Shown here in pieces: positions 14,701-28,486 of a stretch of 64,000 nucleotides of DNA (positions are counted from its first letter, which is position 1; every line of letters begins with the position of its first letter). The stretch spans positions 103,880,301 through 103,944,300 of the forward strand of contig NC_133896.1 of NCBI RefSeq assembly GCF_964199755.1. The letters are read 5' to 3'. The DNA comes from Larus michahellis. Its lineage: Eukaryota; Chordata; Aves; Charadriiformes; Laridae. Position numbers and translations under genes: made by a program. A model generated the notes under the pieces. That model was not told the DNA's origin and did not search any database. It worked only from the letters and a program-made list of their open reading frames with translations.

Positions 14701-15912
14701 GTGTGAACTTCATTTAAAGACACCAAGAAGACAGGAAAGAATGAATGCCTGTCGTTTAACAGACTGTTCTCCTCTCGCACAACGTTTTTATAAAAAGAAA
14801 ATTTTAATTCAACGGAGAGGCATAATGGCAAACAGTAACTCCTCCTTTAAGACATGAGCTTTCTGCATTTGTTGGCAAAGCTTCTTTCTCTAAGACATGT
14901 TGATAAGTTTAAAGAATACGTTAAATTAAGCTAAAATCCTCTGGTCCTTCACTGTGGGAAAAAAAAAGTTATGCAAAGCGCCCCACTCACAAAAAGGAGG
15001 CGTCATTGAGAAAGTTCATCAGTCCCTACATGGACGATGTAGCGAAGGCAAGTGGGGTGTTTACAGCTCTATTTTCTTCTTAGGACTGTATGGCACGTAC
15101 AATTTTTTATATAATGGTTGTTATTGAATCCTGAGGAAATTTCCATCTGATCGGATGTTATGGTCCTCAAATTCTAGTCTCAGTTTGTTTTTTGACTTGC
15201 TGATAAGCTTGGCAACCTCCACTGTCCTTCCCTAACCATGAAGGAGAAATATTGGCCTCTCAAGTAGCTGGTAGAATTAATGCCTGATGATTCTACGATT
15301 AATGTAATCTTTATGCAGCAATTTCCACTGTTGTCCAATATCCAGGATGAATCTCTTTGTAGCAGCTATCAAATATTCTAAGAAATTGTAACTTAGTCAA
15401 GAGCATGAGATACACATCTAATCATAAGTTTCTGAATGTAAATCGTATTCATGCAATGCAGACAGATTTCCTTGGTAAAAGAAGTCAATAACACTAACTA
15501 GGAAAAATGCATTCTGTTGAACGTATAGTACTTACAATGTGCTCAAATTTTGTTGGGTGCTCTTAGACTGTCTTTTTAATTTAGATTTCCAGACACAGCT
15601 AAACCACATCCTCGATGCAAACCATACCACAACTATATGTAATTTTGATCCAGAAAAATTACTCACAACCATCAAGGGCTACATGGATATCTTTTTTTAA
15701 TTTCCTTTCAATACTATCGACATCCAAGGAAGTCTCAGCAAATGTGGTTTTGTCAATAATTTCTACTGGCCTTACTAGTATGGCTTAGAAGAGAGAGAGA
15801 GTGAGTCACCTACCAGACATAATAACTGTATTAGGAAGGATGCTATTTGTCACACTGATCTTTGTCTGCCTGTACAGCGGGAGATGAAAAGGCAGCTTGC
15901 CTGACTTTGTGA

Positions 15913-15931
15913 TTTTTTTTTTTTTTTTTTT
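15913..15931. repeat. Poly-T tract (19 T)
   Basis: Nineteen consecutive T. On the minus strand this reads as poly-A, but the sequence that would precede it on that strand is not a recognisable retrogene or LINE end. Confidence 0.85.
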
Positions 15932-16536
15932 GCCTTCCTCTGATTTGGCTAAATCTAGTTCTACTGAAGCCAGTGGAAATACTTTGCTCATCTCACGTAG
16001 CCTTGGCTCATCTAACCTTTCACAAATGTCTATTTCTGTATCTGAGGCTTGCTTTCATCTAGGAATCACAGAACATTTTGCAAAATCCCTAGCATTTACA
16101 CTAATTTATAAAGGAAATCCTCCATCGTTTTCAAAACCTACAAAGCCTGTAATTAGTATCTGAATAACACGAAGCAAATGTGTCAGGAGAAGATTTTTGA
16201 AAATCCAGATCAGGACAAGACTCGAAAATAAGTCTGTGGTAAGGCTGAAAGCATGAATGTGTTAATTCTTCCCTTACTTTCAGCAGTTGCCCCTGATGTC
16301 TTGGTATGGATCAGTTACTGCAGGCTGGCATAAAAATCCAAACCTTGTCTCAATGGGAGTTAATTTTTTGTATATCTAGTGTAGCGTATTTTTAAATTAG
16401 AATTCTGAACTCTGTGTTCAAAGTTTTTTCTCCCATTTGTGTGTTTATGGTCTAAATTACCTACAAGAAAACAAAACCACAAATGCTTGCTTTGGTGACT
16501 CATAATCTGTTTTGTCGCCTAGACCTTGGTGGTGGA

Positions 16537-16569
16537 ATATAGAATGGGATGAGATATAGAATGGATGAG
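16537..16569. repeat. Imperfect 16-17-bp tandem duplication
   Basis: ATATAGAATGGGATGAG at 16537-16553 is followed by the same unit lacking one G at 16554-16569. Confidence 0.85.
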
Positions 16570-19500
16570 CTGCCACTTTTCCTACAGCTGAATGTCAGTA
16601 AGATAGAGACCTTCCTGCCTCAAGGTCTCAGCATTAGCTAAAGAAAATTTCCTTTAAAGTAACACATGAGTTAGAGCAGTATAAACAGTAATGCTGCCAA
16701 TTCATTGCTATAGACTTCTGTCAGGAATCTGAGTGAACTTGGTACTTGATTTTGACATGCATGTTTATTTTACACCACAAGGTTTGCTTTTTCCAATCAT
16801 ACTTCTCCTCAGGGTTTATTTAGTTTTGCCAATACTAACAAAACTATTTGTGTGGTACCTGCTGGATTATTATCAAAGACATCTAGCAAGTCATTCTACA
16901 CCCTCTTCTTAACATCTTTTTAACTCAACTACATAAACAGTTAACTTATTCCTTTAGTAACTGCCTTCCAAATCCCAAGTCACTTAAGCGTTCTCTGATT
17001 ATGTATTTACTGCATGTCACTTGTTAAATTTTGTTTTCTCAACATTATTAGAGTGAAATGCTCTGGCTATCAGAACATACCAGTGGTGTTTCATATACTG
17101 CAGCCATCCCATGCTTGTCTGGGCCTCTCATCCTTCTTGTACTGCTTTTCCCTCTAAAAATGTTGGTTGAAGACAGAGTCACTTTCCAAACACTTCATTT
17201 GGTGTTTGCTTTTTCGCTGCCTTTTTTTGTGTGTATGTGTGTGATTGGTCACTAATTTTAATATCTTTTAGAATTCCTGAGATAAACAAATAGAATGTTT
17301 TTTCAGCTTAAACTAGAAAGACTAGTTTACTGCTTAACAAGCAACAAAATCAATGTCTACTTGCATGCTCTTTCTTCTTCAGGATACTCTAAATTTGCCA
17401 GGTCACCAAAGTAATCTTATTTTGAGCTTAATATACTTAGCAGTTGATACTACCTCTGCTTTATTTTCTGTTGGCTATCATTGATCCGTGCTGAGAATTC
17501 CTACAGACCATTGTGTATTTTAGCATTTTTCTTTCATAACTACTACTGCACATTGTGTTTTCCAGGGACAGATTTCACATGGGATTGGTGAATCAATGTT
17601 TTCTGCCAAATTTCATGAGTGTCTGGCAAAGTGACAGTATTAATTGAAAAAACTTGCTGGCAGTTCAAGCATGCTAATATAAATAGGGGCACTTTTTGTT
17701 TCCAGCAGTGTATTCTAGACATTTAGTGGCGGGATTTTAGTTCCTGGTCATATGAAAGCTCTATGCTGAATGGCAGGTAAATCTTTCTTCAGGAAGAATA
17801 TTATTCCCATTCCAGATGAAAGCAGATTACTCCAATTGAAATTGTCCCCCTTCAAGAAGACTGGTGTTGATTTTGTGATTTGCGAGTAGCTTAAGTTTTC
17901 ACTTGAGGTGGTCATCTACCAGGAAAATGAAATAGGTGAGGAGACGCATAATTTTCTATCACCAGACTTACATAGGGATTTCCAGATCTTCAGTATTGAT
18001 GTTTCTGCATCATCAGCCTAGAGGACAAGCACAGGACTACTTTAGCCTTAAGTGATTTATGAGCTGTACGATGCTAAATTGTTGGTGAAAATCACTTGAG
18101 TGGGTACAACTCCCGTCTCCTTTTAAGTTGATAGGCAGGTTTCTGTTCTGCTATAAAGGTGTATTATTATTTTCTGGTGTATAGAATATTTAAATGACGT
18201 TTTGGAAACAATAGAAGAACATTTATTGTGAGGAGCTATGATCACCAGTTATATAACAAGAGGATTTAATTGAGAGCCTGCATAAAGACTGTTGTATCTC
18301 ACTTGTTACAAGGGCAAATTCTTTTCTGCTAGGATCTGTTGTGTTTGCTGGGACAGATGTTGATCTGCAGCTGCAATGCGGTTCTCCTTTCCCCCGCAGT
18401 TCGAGGGAGAAACAATCACAACCGGGGCGAGCCCAGGGCTCTGCCCATTTACCCACTTTGGCATCGTTAGCCGCCAGGCCCTGATGCTTGTACTCTCCTC
18501 TCCAGCTGAGCAGACTTTCTTGCGGGCGAGGAGGCAGCATTTGGAGCCAAGTAGCCAGGCTGGAATATTTGAATATTTAGCACTGAAAAGCTACTTCTAG
18601 TTCAGAGTGGGATTCTAATTTAAAGTAGCCCTGCTGGTTTTGATGGGACAGGGAAAACACTTAAGCCTTGCTTTAATCCAGTTAGTCAGTCCAGATATCA
18701 ATAAGAAGGTTCCATCCAGGACTCAGGATAATTAGGCTGTGTATTTATATGGTGCTTTTTTCTCTTGCTAATACCTGAGCTAGATGTCTTCAATTTATCC
18801 TATGTAGGATATATTTGCTGCAGTCATGCTTCTGACTGCGGTGTAGACACAGCCTATGACTCTTATTTCTCAAGGGAAATAGACAAGTTTTCCTGGCATA
18901 AATAGAAGAAACTAATGACTGCATCTACTTTTCTTCATTATCTTCATCATTTTGCCGCTGCTGTTAGGCAACTTGTCAGCGTTTAGCCATCTCTGCCATG
19001 TAAAAGATGTATGCTGACTTAAAAACATCACGCTGTATTGCAAGTACACGTACAATGTCTGAGGTTTTTTTTTCCTTCATGACTGCAGAGTTACTTCTGT
19101 GGGTGAAATTACTTAATGGTCTGTATCCCTACTTTCTTCTATTTTTACTAATTGGCCCTTGTTTTAGAAGCAAATCAAACTGCACAGGTTTGTTCTATAT
19201 ATAAATGGTGAATATTTCTGGTAAAAAAAGCTACCATTTGTGAACTTACGTGCTCAGAAAGAGAGAAGCGCAGAGTTGTTATTGTGACAATTTTATTTGA
19301 TGGAAATTGATGTGAAACTTTATGAACTTCACTAAGAAGGAAGAAGGCAACAAGACTTGACTTGTTTGTATAAAATCCCTGTTTGTGGATAAGTTTTCAA
19401 AAACTAATGAAAACTTGATCCTTTTTAATTAAGCTGCAACTTAGCAATTGACAGAGAAAAAATGGCTTGGAATAAATTGATTGAAAATGTAGAAAGGGCT

Positions 19501-22500
19501 ATTATGGAATTTTCCCTGAATTTAAATCTCATGATGTATTTGAGTCACACCATTATGTGCCACATTTGCGTTTTATACCAGCTGACTTTAAGTGTACTTC
19601 ATTAGTGTAATGCCAGTGAGAATTTTCCACTTACTGAAAACCTAACGAATGCAGAAGAAGATTTAACAAGCTTTTAATCCACATTAATCTAAAACATGAA
19701 GAATCAAAAATAACAATGAAGTTTTCAGTTAGGATGCAATTGATCATGTTAGTGATCCACACAGCCTAGAATCCTTATATCTTTTTTGAGATCTTAAGGA
19801 CTGTTAAGCACAGGAAATTTATATACAAGGTATTCCTTACAGTGTTTCTGGTAGGAAACTTGTGCCTGGCTCTTTTTGTAGGCTATCTAGTTAGAACATG
19901 ACCGCTAATTATTACAGCACTACTAAAATACGCCTTAAAAACAACAACAACAAATTCATATAAAATAAATCCTAGTGTTTCAGTACATCAGTCCTTAAGA
20001 TGAGTTTTGCATGATCTTGAATAACCTTGTGCTTTATAGAGGTGATATGCTTATTTTATGCAATGCTCATACTAAGATTTTTTTTTTCCTGTAAAATGTA
20101 AATGGATTCAGAGTTTTTGTTTTATTGCTGTCCTTGGTAATGACTTATTGTTTATTCATGGGAGGAGTGAAAGACTTCTTGAACAGAAATTCTTAAACTG
20201 AAAGTTTCTTTTTAACGTTTCTAGATAAATGGGCTGATTCTGATCTCACACTTTTATACTTGGGTGACTTCAATGCTGCTGCTATTGTTTTTATGTCATC
20301 CAAAGTCATGAGCTGGCTCAGCGGGAAACAGGAGATCTACAGTTCAAATCGTTAGCATTGGTTAGGGGATTGGTAATATTTCAGACTAAGATTTTTAATC
20401 TTTTTATTCAATTAATTAAGTTTTATTAAGAGCCACAATGAATACAGGAGTTGATAGTCCTGTTATGTGTCTGCTTCCAGCTTTAAAGCCAATTTTGAAA
20501 TTACTTTCTGTCAGCAACTTTTGTAGGAGAATAAACCCACAAATGTCACTAAGTAACGATAGCTTACCATAGTTGCTAAAAAATTCTAATATTGCCAAAA
20601 AGGAAAGTCACATGCAATGGACAGAAATCACAGAAATTAGTGTACTGTTTGAAAAGCTTCTGAAGTTTCTTTGCAGCTCTAACACTACAAATCCATGAAT
20701 ATGTAACCATTTTCTTTCATTAACATAAATCTTTATGTATTATAATGTCAAATGAGTGAAAGATGAGGATTCAACATGAGTTTTAAGCATTTTGTAAGGA
20801 GAGTGATTTAAAAAGGGATGATTTCATGACAGAGTCAGGTATCTCAGTCTACAGCTATGCTCCACTAATGAATCTATCTTAGCAGTATAAAAATATAAAT
20901 ATAGTGACAGGGAGAGCCAAACGTTGGATTTTTGTTCTATAAAGGAATATTGAGAGGTTTCAGTTGTTTTCTGTCATAAGCTGGGTTAAAATGTTAGCAT
21001 TTTGGAATTTTAATTATGTTTGTAGAATATTCTATTTATTTCCAAATTGTAACGTTGTTGATTATATATACACTTTTAAATGCGATTAGACTTTTAGGGA
21101 GTGATTCAGCTGGCAAACCACGTTGGACTAGCATTGCCTTTGAAGCACCACACAATTGTATCTGGACTTAAGTGCTGCTCCAGAAAGTTGGAGGACCTCA
21201 ACCATGCATGTCGTCCCAATATGCATGTCTTACACATCTTAGAGGATCTAAAATAGCATTAGATGCGTATGTTTAGGCAGCTAAATGCCATCGTTATAAT
21301 CATATGCATAACATACTTATCATTTCTATTGCTTTGCTTTTATATCTTGTGGAAAGAATAAATTTTTAAGTTATAAAATTAACTCTGTGAAGAACTTAAT
21401 GAAGTAGAACATTTGATTATTTAACTCACAGTTGCTTTCACTTAGAACAGTTTGCTATAGGAAATGTTTTTAATCTTTACTATTTGTAGTGCCTTAGATA
21501 CTTCAAATGACAGACAGCAGCAGTAGATATCAACCAGTTAGGTAGTTTAAATTGCTGGGAATGTTAATACAAGCAGTTGTTCAATAAATTAAATTCATCC
21601 ATAAAAAAGTGAGGGAAATTTGTACTTAGCTGTTTTCAGGCAGAATTTTTGGCACTGTACAAACGATACTATGCAATGAGCACATAAGACACATAGATGC
21701 TTTGTTTCATATGGGTAGGAAAATGAGGATGCTTACGAAGAAAACTAACACTGAAATGAAAATTAGGAAAAAATTGAAAATGTGATATGTGAAAGAGAGA
21801 TAATAGGAGCTCCTGTCCTACAAAGAAGCAAGTACAATAAGCATATATTTGAACATTTGCCTGACTTTCATCAACGTGCTGTTGGGCTGACAGAGAAAGG
21901 GTTACAAAAGCTTACCATAGAAGGTCAATTTTATGCCCCTTCCTTTGGCAAAGGCTAAGAAGACGACATGGAGTCAGACCTAATGGCTGTGAGCATATGT
22001 TACTGGCAATACGAAAACAGAGAGGCAAGTTATGAGTCAAAAACTTCTTACCGAACCAGGGAGCAAGTGAAGTCTACACCAGAGTCACAGAGACCCACAG
22101 CCACATGGGCAACAGCCACCTCAAAGGAGCTGAGTAAGCTGAGACCTCAGAAAAATGTTTTCTATTGCCTGATGTAAGAAAAATTTGGAAAGCTGTTGGA
22201 GAATCCTCCATTACGCTGGCAGCTTGATGCTGTGCCTGGAGACACACTTGTGCACATGGAATCACCCTTCCACCGTTCTAGGGTCATCAAAGGCTTTCTG
22301 TCAGTGGTGGACTGTTGCAAGGCACAACTAATATACCCAATCCCTGTGGTTCTGTGCCGAGTAGTTCATGTTGGCCTAGCCATGTTGACAACTCCTGTGA
22401 TTTGGGTCCAGTCCCCTTCTGTGGTGAATTGTATATGATATGGGGACAGCCCAAGCCGTTACCAGTAGTTTACTTCAGAGAGACGTAATGTTCAGTATCT

Positions 22501-23842
22501 ACAGTACATTGCATATGGAGACTTATCTGACTAGAGAAGTTTGCCCTGCAGCTTTTAGTTTTTGAAGCATTTTACAAGCCTTACACGAGGCTACCCTCCA
22601 CCTTTTACGCTGGAAGAGACTGCCTGGCTGTTGTATCATAAGTGGTATAATATGTCCTACTGGAATAAGAACAAAAAGACAAAGGAAAGAAAGGAAGAAC
22701 CTATACAGAGATTATTTCCATTAGGGAAACCAGTGTTTTATCACAGGAAGGAGAAAATCAAGAACTGGTTCTCCAGTACAAGGAAGAGGAATGCTGACAG
22801 AAGGCGGTGCATCAGCATAGCCAGAGTCATGTTACTTTTCTTAAAATTGCGGACAGTAGTTTCCCCAATTTTCATAGCTAAAGCGTTAAAATTAGAATGT
22901 AGTAAAGGCAGAAAATGTATGGCTATATATAATTGCTGTATTTAATCTTTCACATGGAGAACACAATAGGGAGAATACATTGTGAAAAGATCTTTGTTGA
23001 GCATTACTGACAGAAGCTGTAGCAGAGAAAGCCAATAAACTTAACATGCACATAGTGACTCTCATGAATCAGCCCATCTCCTGTTTGTCAGTGTAGGAGA
23101 AATACAGTATGGTAGACATAGGAAATCAATGCAACTGCCACATTTTAAATACTCTGAGCTTCTAAATGGCAGCACCAGCCTGGTTATTCTGCATTCACTC
23201 CTGTTACAGTCCCCTTCTCCCTCTGCTGAGTTTGTCTTAAAAAAAGAGAAAATTCCTTAAGCTTATGTGGTTTTTGTCCCTCCCTTGACTTTTGTAATGC
23301 TGCTCCACATGGGAGCTCGGTAAATATCTTTTGTCAGAAATGCATGATGCAATAATTTTATTTTTTTTCTTAAGAAATCTCGTACTCGAGGAATTTCTGG
23401 GAAAGTATACCAAAGGGCCACCTTTTTGTTGGGGGGTGTTTGTACAGCACCTGCTACTGCATCTGTGCATCCCATGCATAGGGGACACACAAATATCCAC
23501 ATACGCTTGCTGGGTACAATGGCTATGTTAATAATAGAGAAGCATAACTGAGTCGACAGTTGGATTTTAGTGTTGATCATCATTAGAGGTACAACCTTGC
23601 AACTCTGCTTAATTTCTGAGGATAGAATTTGTGTTTGAGTCAGGCCAGGATCAGGCAGTTGGTGAAAGGAGGATTGGAGGTATCTTAATGTTTGTACAAG
23701 GGTGGCCTTGACAAACAAGAAAAGAGAAATCTTAGTATGGACAAGTGTGTTTAGACAGCAAAATCATGCTGCACTAGAAAAGGGAGCATAAGAAATGCGA
23801 TGTTACCTTCCAGTTCGCATATGAGATTCTGATTTCATAATG

Positions 23843-23999
23843 TAGAATTGCAGAAGCATTGGCTGGAAAGGACTTATGAAGGTCCAACCATATGCTCAAC
23901 GCAGGACTGTCATCAATGGTAGATTAGCACAGCTGTGGCTTTGTCTAGCTGAGCCTCAAAAACATTGAAGAATGGAGATTTAAACATCTCTCTGGGTAG
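23843..23999 (-). mobile_element. Diverged CR1 LINE 3' fragment
   Basis: Read on the plus strand, this matches the reverse complement of the avian CR1 3' end. TAGAATTGCAGAA..GGCTGGAAAGGAC corresponds to the usual tagaatcacagaatgg..ttggaagggac. It is followed by an AAGGTCCAACC-like block, a TGCTCAA..GCAGG block, and a degenerate AATGGAGAT..TCTCTGGG block. The element therefore lies on the minus strand with its 3' terminus near 23843. It is heavily substituted and has no coding capacity. CR1 copies are normally 5'-truncated, as here. The recognition rests on remembered consensus. Confidence 0.75.
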
Positions 24000-24000
24000 A

Positions 24001-27000
24001 AAAATAAACAAACAAAAAAGTGCCCCATAAATCAAACTGAAGCCAGGTGATGAGTTGCTTCTGATTAGTCATTTCTTTGTTCAGACCTGAAAGAACACGT
24101 AAAATTAAAAGTGAGGATTTGGGTATTCTGTTTAATTTTCACAGATATGTGGAGATACGTAGTATGTTGTTGACGAGGTACATTGCTTTTGACACAACCA
24201 TGTTTCTTCACTAGAGTCTGGGTGATTTACGCATAATAGTAGAAGGCATTGTCAATAAGCCATACATAAAATTTGGCTAAGCAGGTGAAAGTTTGGTAGA
24301 GAGCAATCCGTTATGCATTAAACTACCATTTGTCAAAAGGGCCTATATTCATATGTTGCTCTGGGCTGCAAAGAATAGACGCCAATATATAGAAGAGAAA
24401 TGCGAACGTTTCTTCAACAAATGCGACTTTGCTCATACCTTTCAGCTGGACAACAGACTGATCTGAAGGAGCCATGTTGCAGGCACTGTTGCATCACTTT
24501 CCTCTTTTGCAGTAGTGACAGTTATCTGGGTGGGTGAGTGTGTCCTATTAGCGTAGCACAAAGATTTTAATGATTTACGCTCCTGGGAAAAAGCAAAATG
24601 TGTTGGGTTTTCCCCCACCTGGTGCAAAATGTATACAATGTATGAGTACCTCTACAGAAATTCTGGGGTTTCCTGAAGGCTTAGGAGGTAAAAACAAACT
24701 TTAAAAATGTGTTTGTGGGGGATAATATAGGAATAGGTATGCTGCAATGTCATGTAGCAAATATTTTTCAATCACATGATTACTTTTCTCCTTTTAGCCA
24801 GAGATCTTGTTTCTACTTGCTGTTTCTGAATGCTGTGAAATTCTGGTTGCACAACAAGACATTTAATTTAAATGACTGTTAATAGTATTTCTACATAGCT
24901 CACTATGGGTTTTAAAAGCTACATGGATGATAATTAGTAATTTCACATCGCTCTTATGAGATGTGTGCAATAAAAAGATGAATCCATAGTGCTTCAGTTA
25001 TGAAAGTAAACCAGAGTATGTTCTCAAAGCAAATTGATAAAGTTGAGGTTTCCTGATGTAGTACCAGTGTAGTACTTTGTCTTGTCCATAAGTGTGAGGG
25101 TATTCCCACATCCTTGACTGCTTTAGTTTTTAGGTCTTTAGTTTCCTGAGTCGTTTTCAGTTCAGAAATATTTTTAAAACATCTATTTTACATAGTTAAA
25201 GCTGGTGTCAATTTTACAGAATCGCTACTCTAGACTAGTTTGGAAGTTGTAATCTACAGGTGAAGTGATATTCCCAAATTGCTTCATATTTGTCTTTGAT
25301 AATGGGATTTTATAAAAGGGAATACTTAGAGCTCTGCTCTTTATTTGCCCCAGCTTGGACTAAAAAAAATAAATCTAAAAATCTCATATGAAAGGAACTG
25401 GGTCTGCTTGTGTTTTGTTGGGAGAAAGAATGCATGTTTTTGCTTGATCTGGTTGTACTTAAGTTCATTAAGTCTAAAAAAAATAATCTGGCAAACACAG
25501 TGTCATGTGTAGTTTTGTTTGTTTATTTGTCTTTGGCCCAAAAATGCCTGTAGCAGGAGTTTATGTCCATCTGCAACTGTCTCAAAACTGGGCTTTCTCT
25601 TGTAAAGTGTGCAGAACTTATGGCTTTTCTTCCTTGATTTTTGTTCTTAAGACTTTAGAACATTCTTTCTGGTTGAATAGCTGAATAGCAAAGCAGAAAG
25701 TCAGCCATTTATAGCATGTAATTAAACTCTTTATATGCTGAACATTTGTCATTAGTATAGGAAAAAACGTTTGTTTCTCTTGTGTGGTGTTCTGACAGTA
25801 AATACTATGAACACATTTCTTTCACTGTTACAGGTAGATTTTTGAGAAGCCAACATTTTAAACAGAGCATTGCTTTTCCTCACAAAGAAAACAGATGAAG
25901 TATAATAGAAAAGGCTGCAAATTAGAAGTGATCACTAATGCAAGGAACATAACAAAAATCACACTTCCGTTGCACATCTTCACAGAGTGCTGTGTGTTAC
26001 ATTTTATGACAATCAGTGCAAATCAAGTACCACGCACCATGCTGAGCTTGGAATTGGCCTTCAACATGCATCCCTCAGGACAGAAATAGGTGGTACCGGT
26101 TTGGATGAAAACTACGAAAAGTAGAAAAATAGATCTCCTAACAACAAAATCACACCTGGTGTTAAAGCCTAGTCTCTCATTAAGCAATGATTATTGCCTG
26201 CTGTGTATAAAAATAGCCAACACAAATAGCACAGCTTAGCAGTGCTAATTTAATAGTTGAATGTGCTTATGAGTGTTCAGTGCAGCAGAGCGAATAATCC
26301 GGCAGGAGTAGGATATTGAATTATTTTAGTCCCTCTTTTCTACTTATGGAATAACCACAAACAGATCACAATTTCCTTGAGTTCATCTTTCCACATTTTT
26401 TTTATTAATAGCTTTTCCCAGATACAATTTGCTGAGTTGATAGATCATGAATATTCTGGTTAATAGGGGTGAACACGATGGTGAGGACCCTGTAGAGAAA
26501 AAGAGGCTCGCTGGTAGATTAGGAGGGCCCCATGCCAGATCACAGTGCATCTGTATAGTCCCATTCTCTTTGTTTCTTCTGCTTTAACTTTGAGTATGTT
26601 GTCCCACCTCCAGGTACACACTTCATAAAGTTTTATAAAAGCTGACTCATTTGATCTTGGCAAGCAATTCAGCTTGTGCTTCATCTGTGCTTCATATTAT
26701 GAATTTGCATTTTGCGTAGACCTGCAGGGACCCAGCTTGTTTGGGTTTTAGGATGCAATGGTAACCAACTGATGCTACGGCCACCACAATACAGCATAGG
26801 TTGGGGCTTTACAGATCAGTCTTGTGCACTTATTTGATTTATGTATGGTGTGCGGCACAGAAGAGCAAGGCTATTTTTTTTTTCCTCGGTGTTTGAGCCA
26901 AAGGAGAAACCTGTGAGGTGTTTTTCTGTTGAAAATCCACTGTACCTCAATTACATTTAAATTGAACATAATTACTGCTGAATTTTATCACTTGTATCTT

Positions 27001-28388
27001 CTACTTCTATGCCCAGAAGATGCTCAAGAATCTTTTCCATAATGAGAATCAAACAAAATCATGGATACATCAATGTATTAAAAGGGGAAATCTCCAAGCT
27101 CTTGATCCCAGTTTTACCTGGATTAATTGAAATCCCAAAACGAAATGGAATTTTTTATACCAAGAGGTCCTAAGCAGTTTCAGCACTTAGTTATTCACTG
27201 ACAGATACTTGCATTCCAAGCTGCCTAATCCCAGGTTGCTTTTATTTGCAGATTCAAGTTTCAATTTAACATTCACTTCATTGCAGGCTGAAAACAAACA
27301 TTGAAATTTGCCACAAAATAGAACTTCAGTTCCAGTTGCAGCAAGCGAATCTTTAAAACATGTCTAAATAGGACCCTCATTGACTGGAGATGTAGTCCTT
27401 CAACTTTCTCTTGCTTATTTGGACAATTGATAAGGTTTTCAAGAGTGGATAACAAGGCATAGACACAGCTGACTTTGCTGTAGCAGAAATGAAATGAAGA
27501 AATCTTGAAACTGGTCTGTATCAAACAAAGGTACTATTTCACTTTAATAATAATACTTTAATTCACCTTAATAATAAGCGTAGCAAAGCCTCAGTCTCAG
27601 TGAGCTCGGAGTGATACTTATGCATCATCTTTTCTCAGGTGTCCTCCCATTATTAGTTCCCAGCTGGTCTCCTTCAGCCAAAGCTGGCATAAACTTTGGG
27701 AGTGAACTGAAAAATCCTCTCTCCATTCCTATCCGCCTTAACTGGAAACGATTAAAAACTGTTGATTCAGAGGATGCTACAGATCTCAGTCCCTTATTTA
27801 TCCCTAGGAGGAAAATGCTTTCTGAGGATGGGTGATGGATAATATTCTTTATTGCCTGGTTTTGGAGAGACTTTTATTTTATTTGCATAGCTTTCCTTTA
27901 AAACATAAACACATCTAGAGTTAGGTAGGTGCTTTTTTAAGTGAGTGCGGTATAGATGTAGATATTTGATACAACTGATCCAGCCTGGGTTTGCAGTCAA
28001 TTGTAATCTGCCATTCCCTTCCTCCCACTAGTAACCCTGCATTATGCATGCTACCTTTTCTTCCCTTTTCTTCCCCCCACTCTTCTCCTTTCCTTCTCCA
28101 GCATCCTCTCCTAAAATCCCTTCTACTTCACTGGTACCAAATAAATACCTTAGCTTTAGTCAGAAAAGTCCCAGCTTGTGTTTGTCTCAGCTTTGTCTCA
28201 GCTCTTTTACCTCACATTTGCCTTTTAATCTGTTGCATCTATTAAAGACCAGAAGAAACTTGCCTAATTTTCCTAACTGCGTCTGTTGGCCTTATAAAGT
28301 CTTTTTTTTAATTCTATCTTCAAATCTATTGAAGTACTGAATATATCCACATGAATTTATATCTTATGCATATACTCTCCTTCCTCAG
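24001..28388. other. AT-rich intergenic sequence, no gene seen
   Basis: No supported gene. A pyrimidine-rich stretch lies at about 28010-28130 (TTCTTCCC repeats), just upstream of the exon-like segment at 28389. The remainder is unremarkable unique sequence. Confidence 0.6.
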
Positions 28389-28486
28389 GAAGAAAACCTG
28401 AAGCTTAGAGACATGTCTTTAAAACTTAATTACAAGTATAAAGAGGAAGACGGAGTGATCAAGCCTTTCAGCTTGCTGGGCCACAG
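28389..28486 (+). other. Candidate exon (98 nt), function unknown
   Basis: The segment is preceded by a good acceptor, a pyrimidine tract ending CTCTCCTTCCTCAG, and followed by GTAAGA, a strong donor. One frame is open for its full length and is rich in lysine and glutamate (it includes LKLRDMSLKLNYKYKEEDG), but I do not recognise the peptide. An open frame over 98 nt is not rare by chance, so this may be a noncoding lncRNA exon or a pseudo-exon. A second exon-like segment lies 1.4 kb downstream on the same strand. Confidence 0.3.

Larger units (their letters stand above)
11900..23842. other. AT-rich intergenic sequence, no gene seen
   Basis: No supported coding exon was found. The stretch holds a 19-T tract, a short imperfect duplication at 16537-16569, a tRNA-promoter-like pair of boxes near 20314-20351 that is too closely spaced to be a tRNA gene, and a moderately GC-rich patch around 18360-18560. 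Open frames of up to 127 codons (22562-22945) look like chance frames in low-complexity sequence. Confidence 0.65.

Noticed and set aside
16064-16110. AATCACAGAACATTTT resembling a minus-strand CR1 start
   Set aside because: The following bases lack the GGTTGGAAGGGACCT and TCCAACC blocks that define the element.
22562-22945. 127-codon plus-strand open frame rich in Lys and Arg
   Set aside because: Composition follows the AT-rich DNA. There is no domain, no splice context and no repeat of the frame elsewhere.
23263-23718. 151-codon minus-strand open frame near a CR1 copy
   Set aside because: It has no match to CR1 reverse transcriptase or any other family I know. The length is within chance for 64 kb and six frames.
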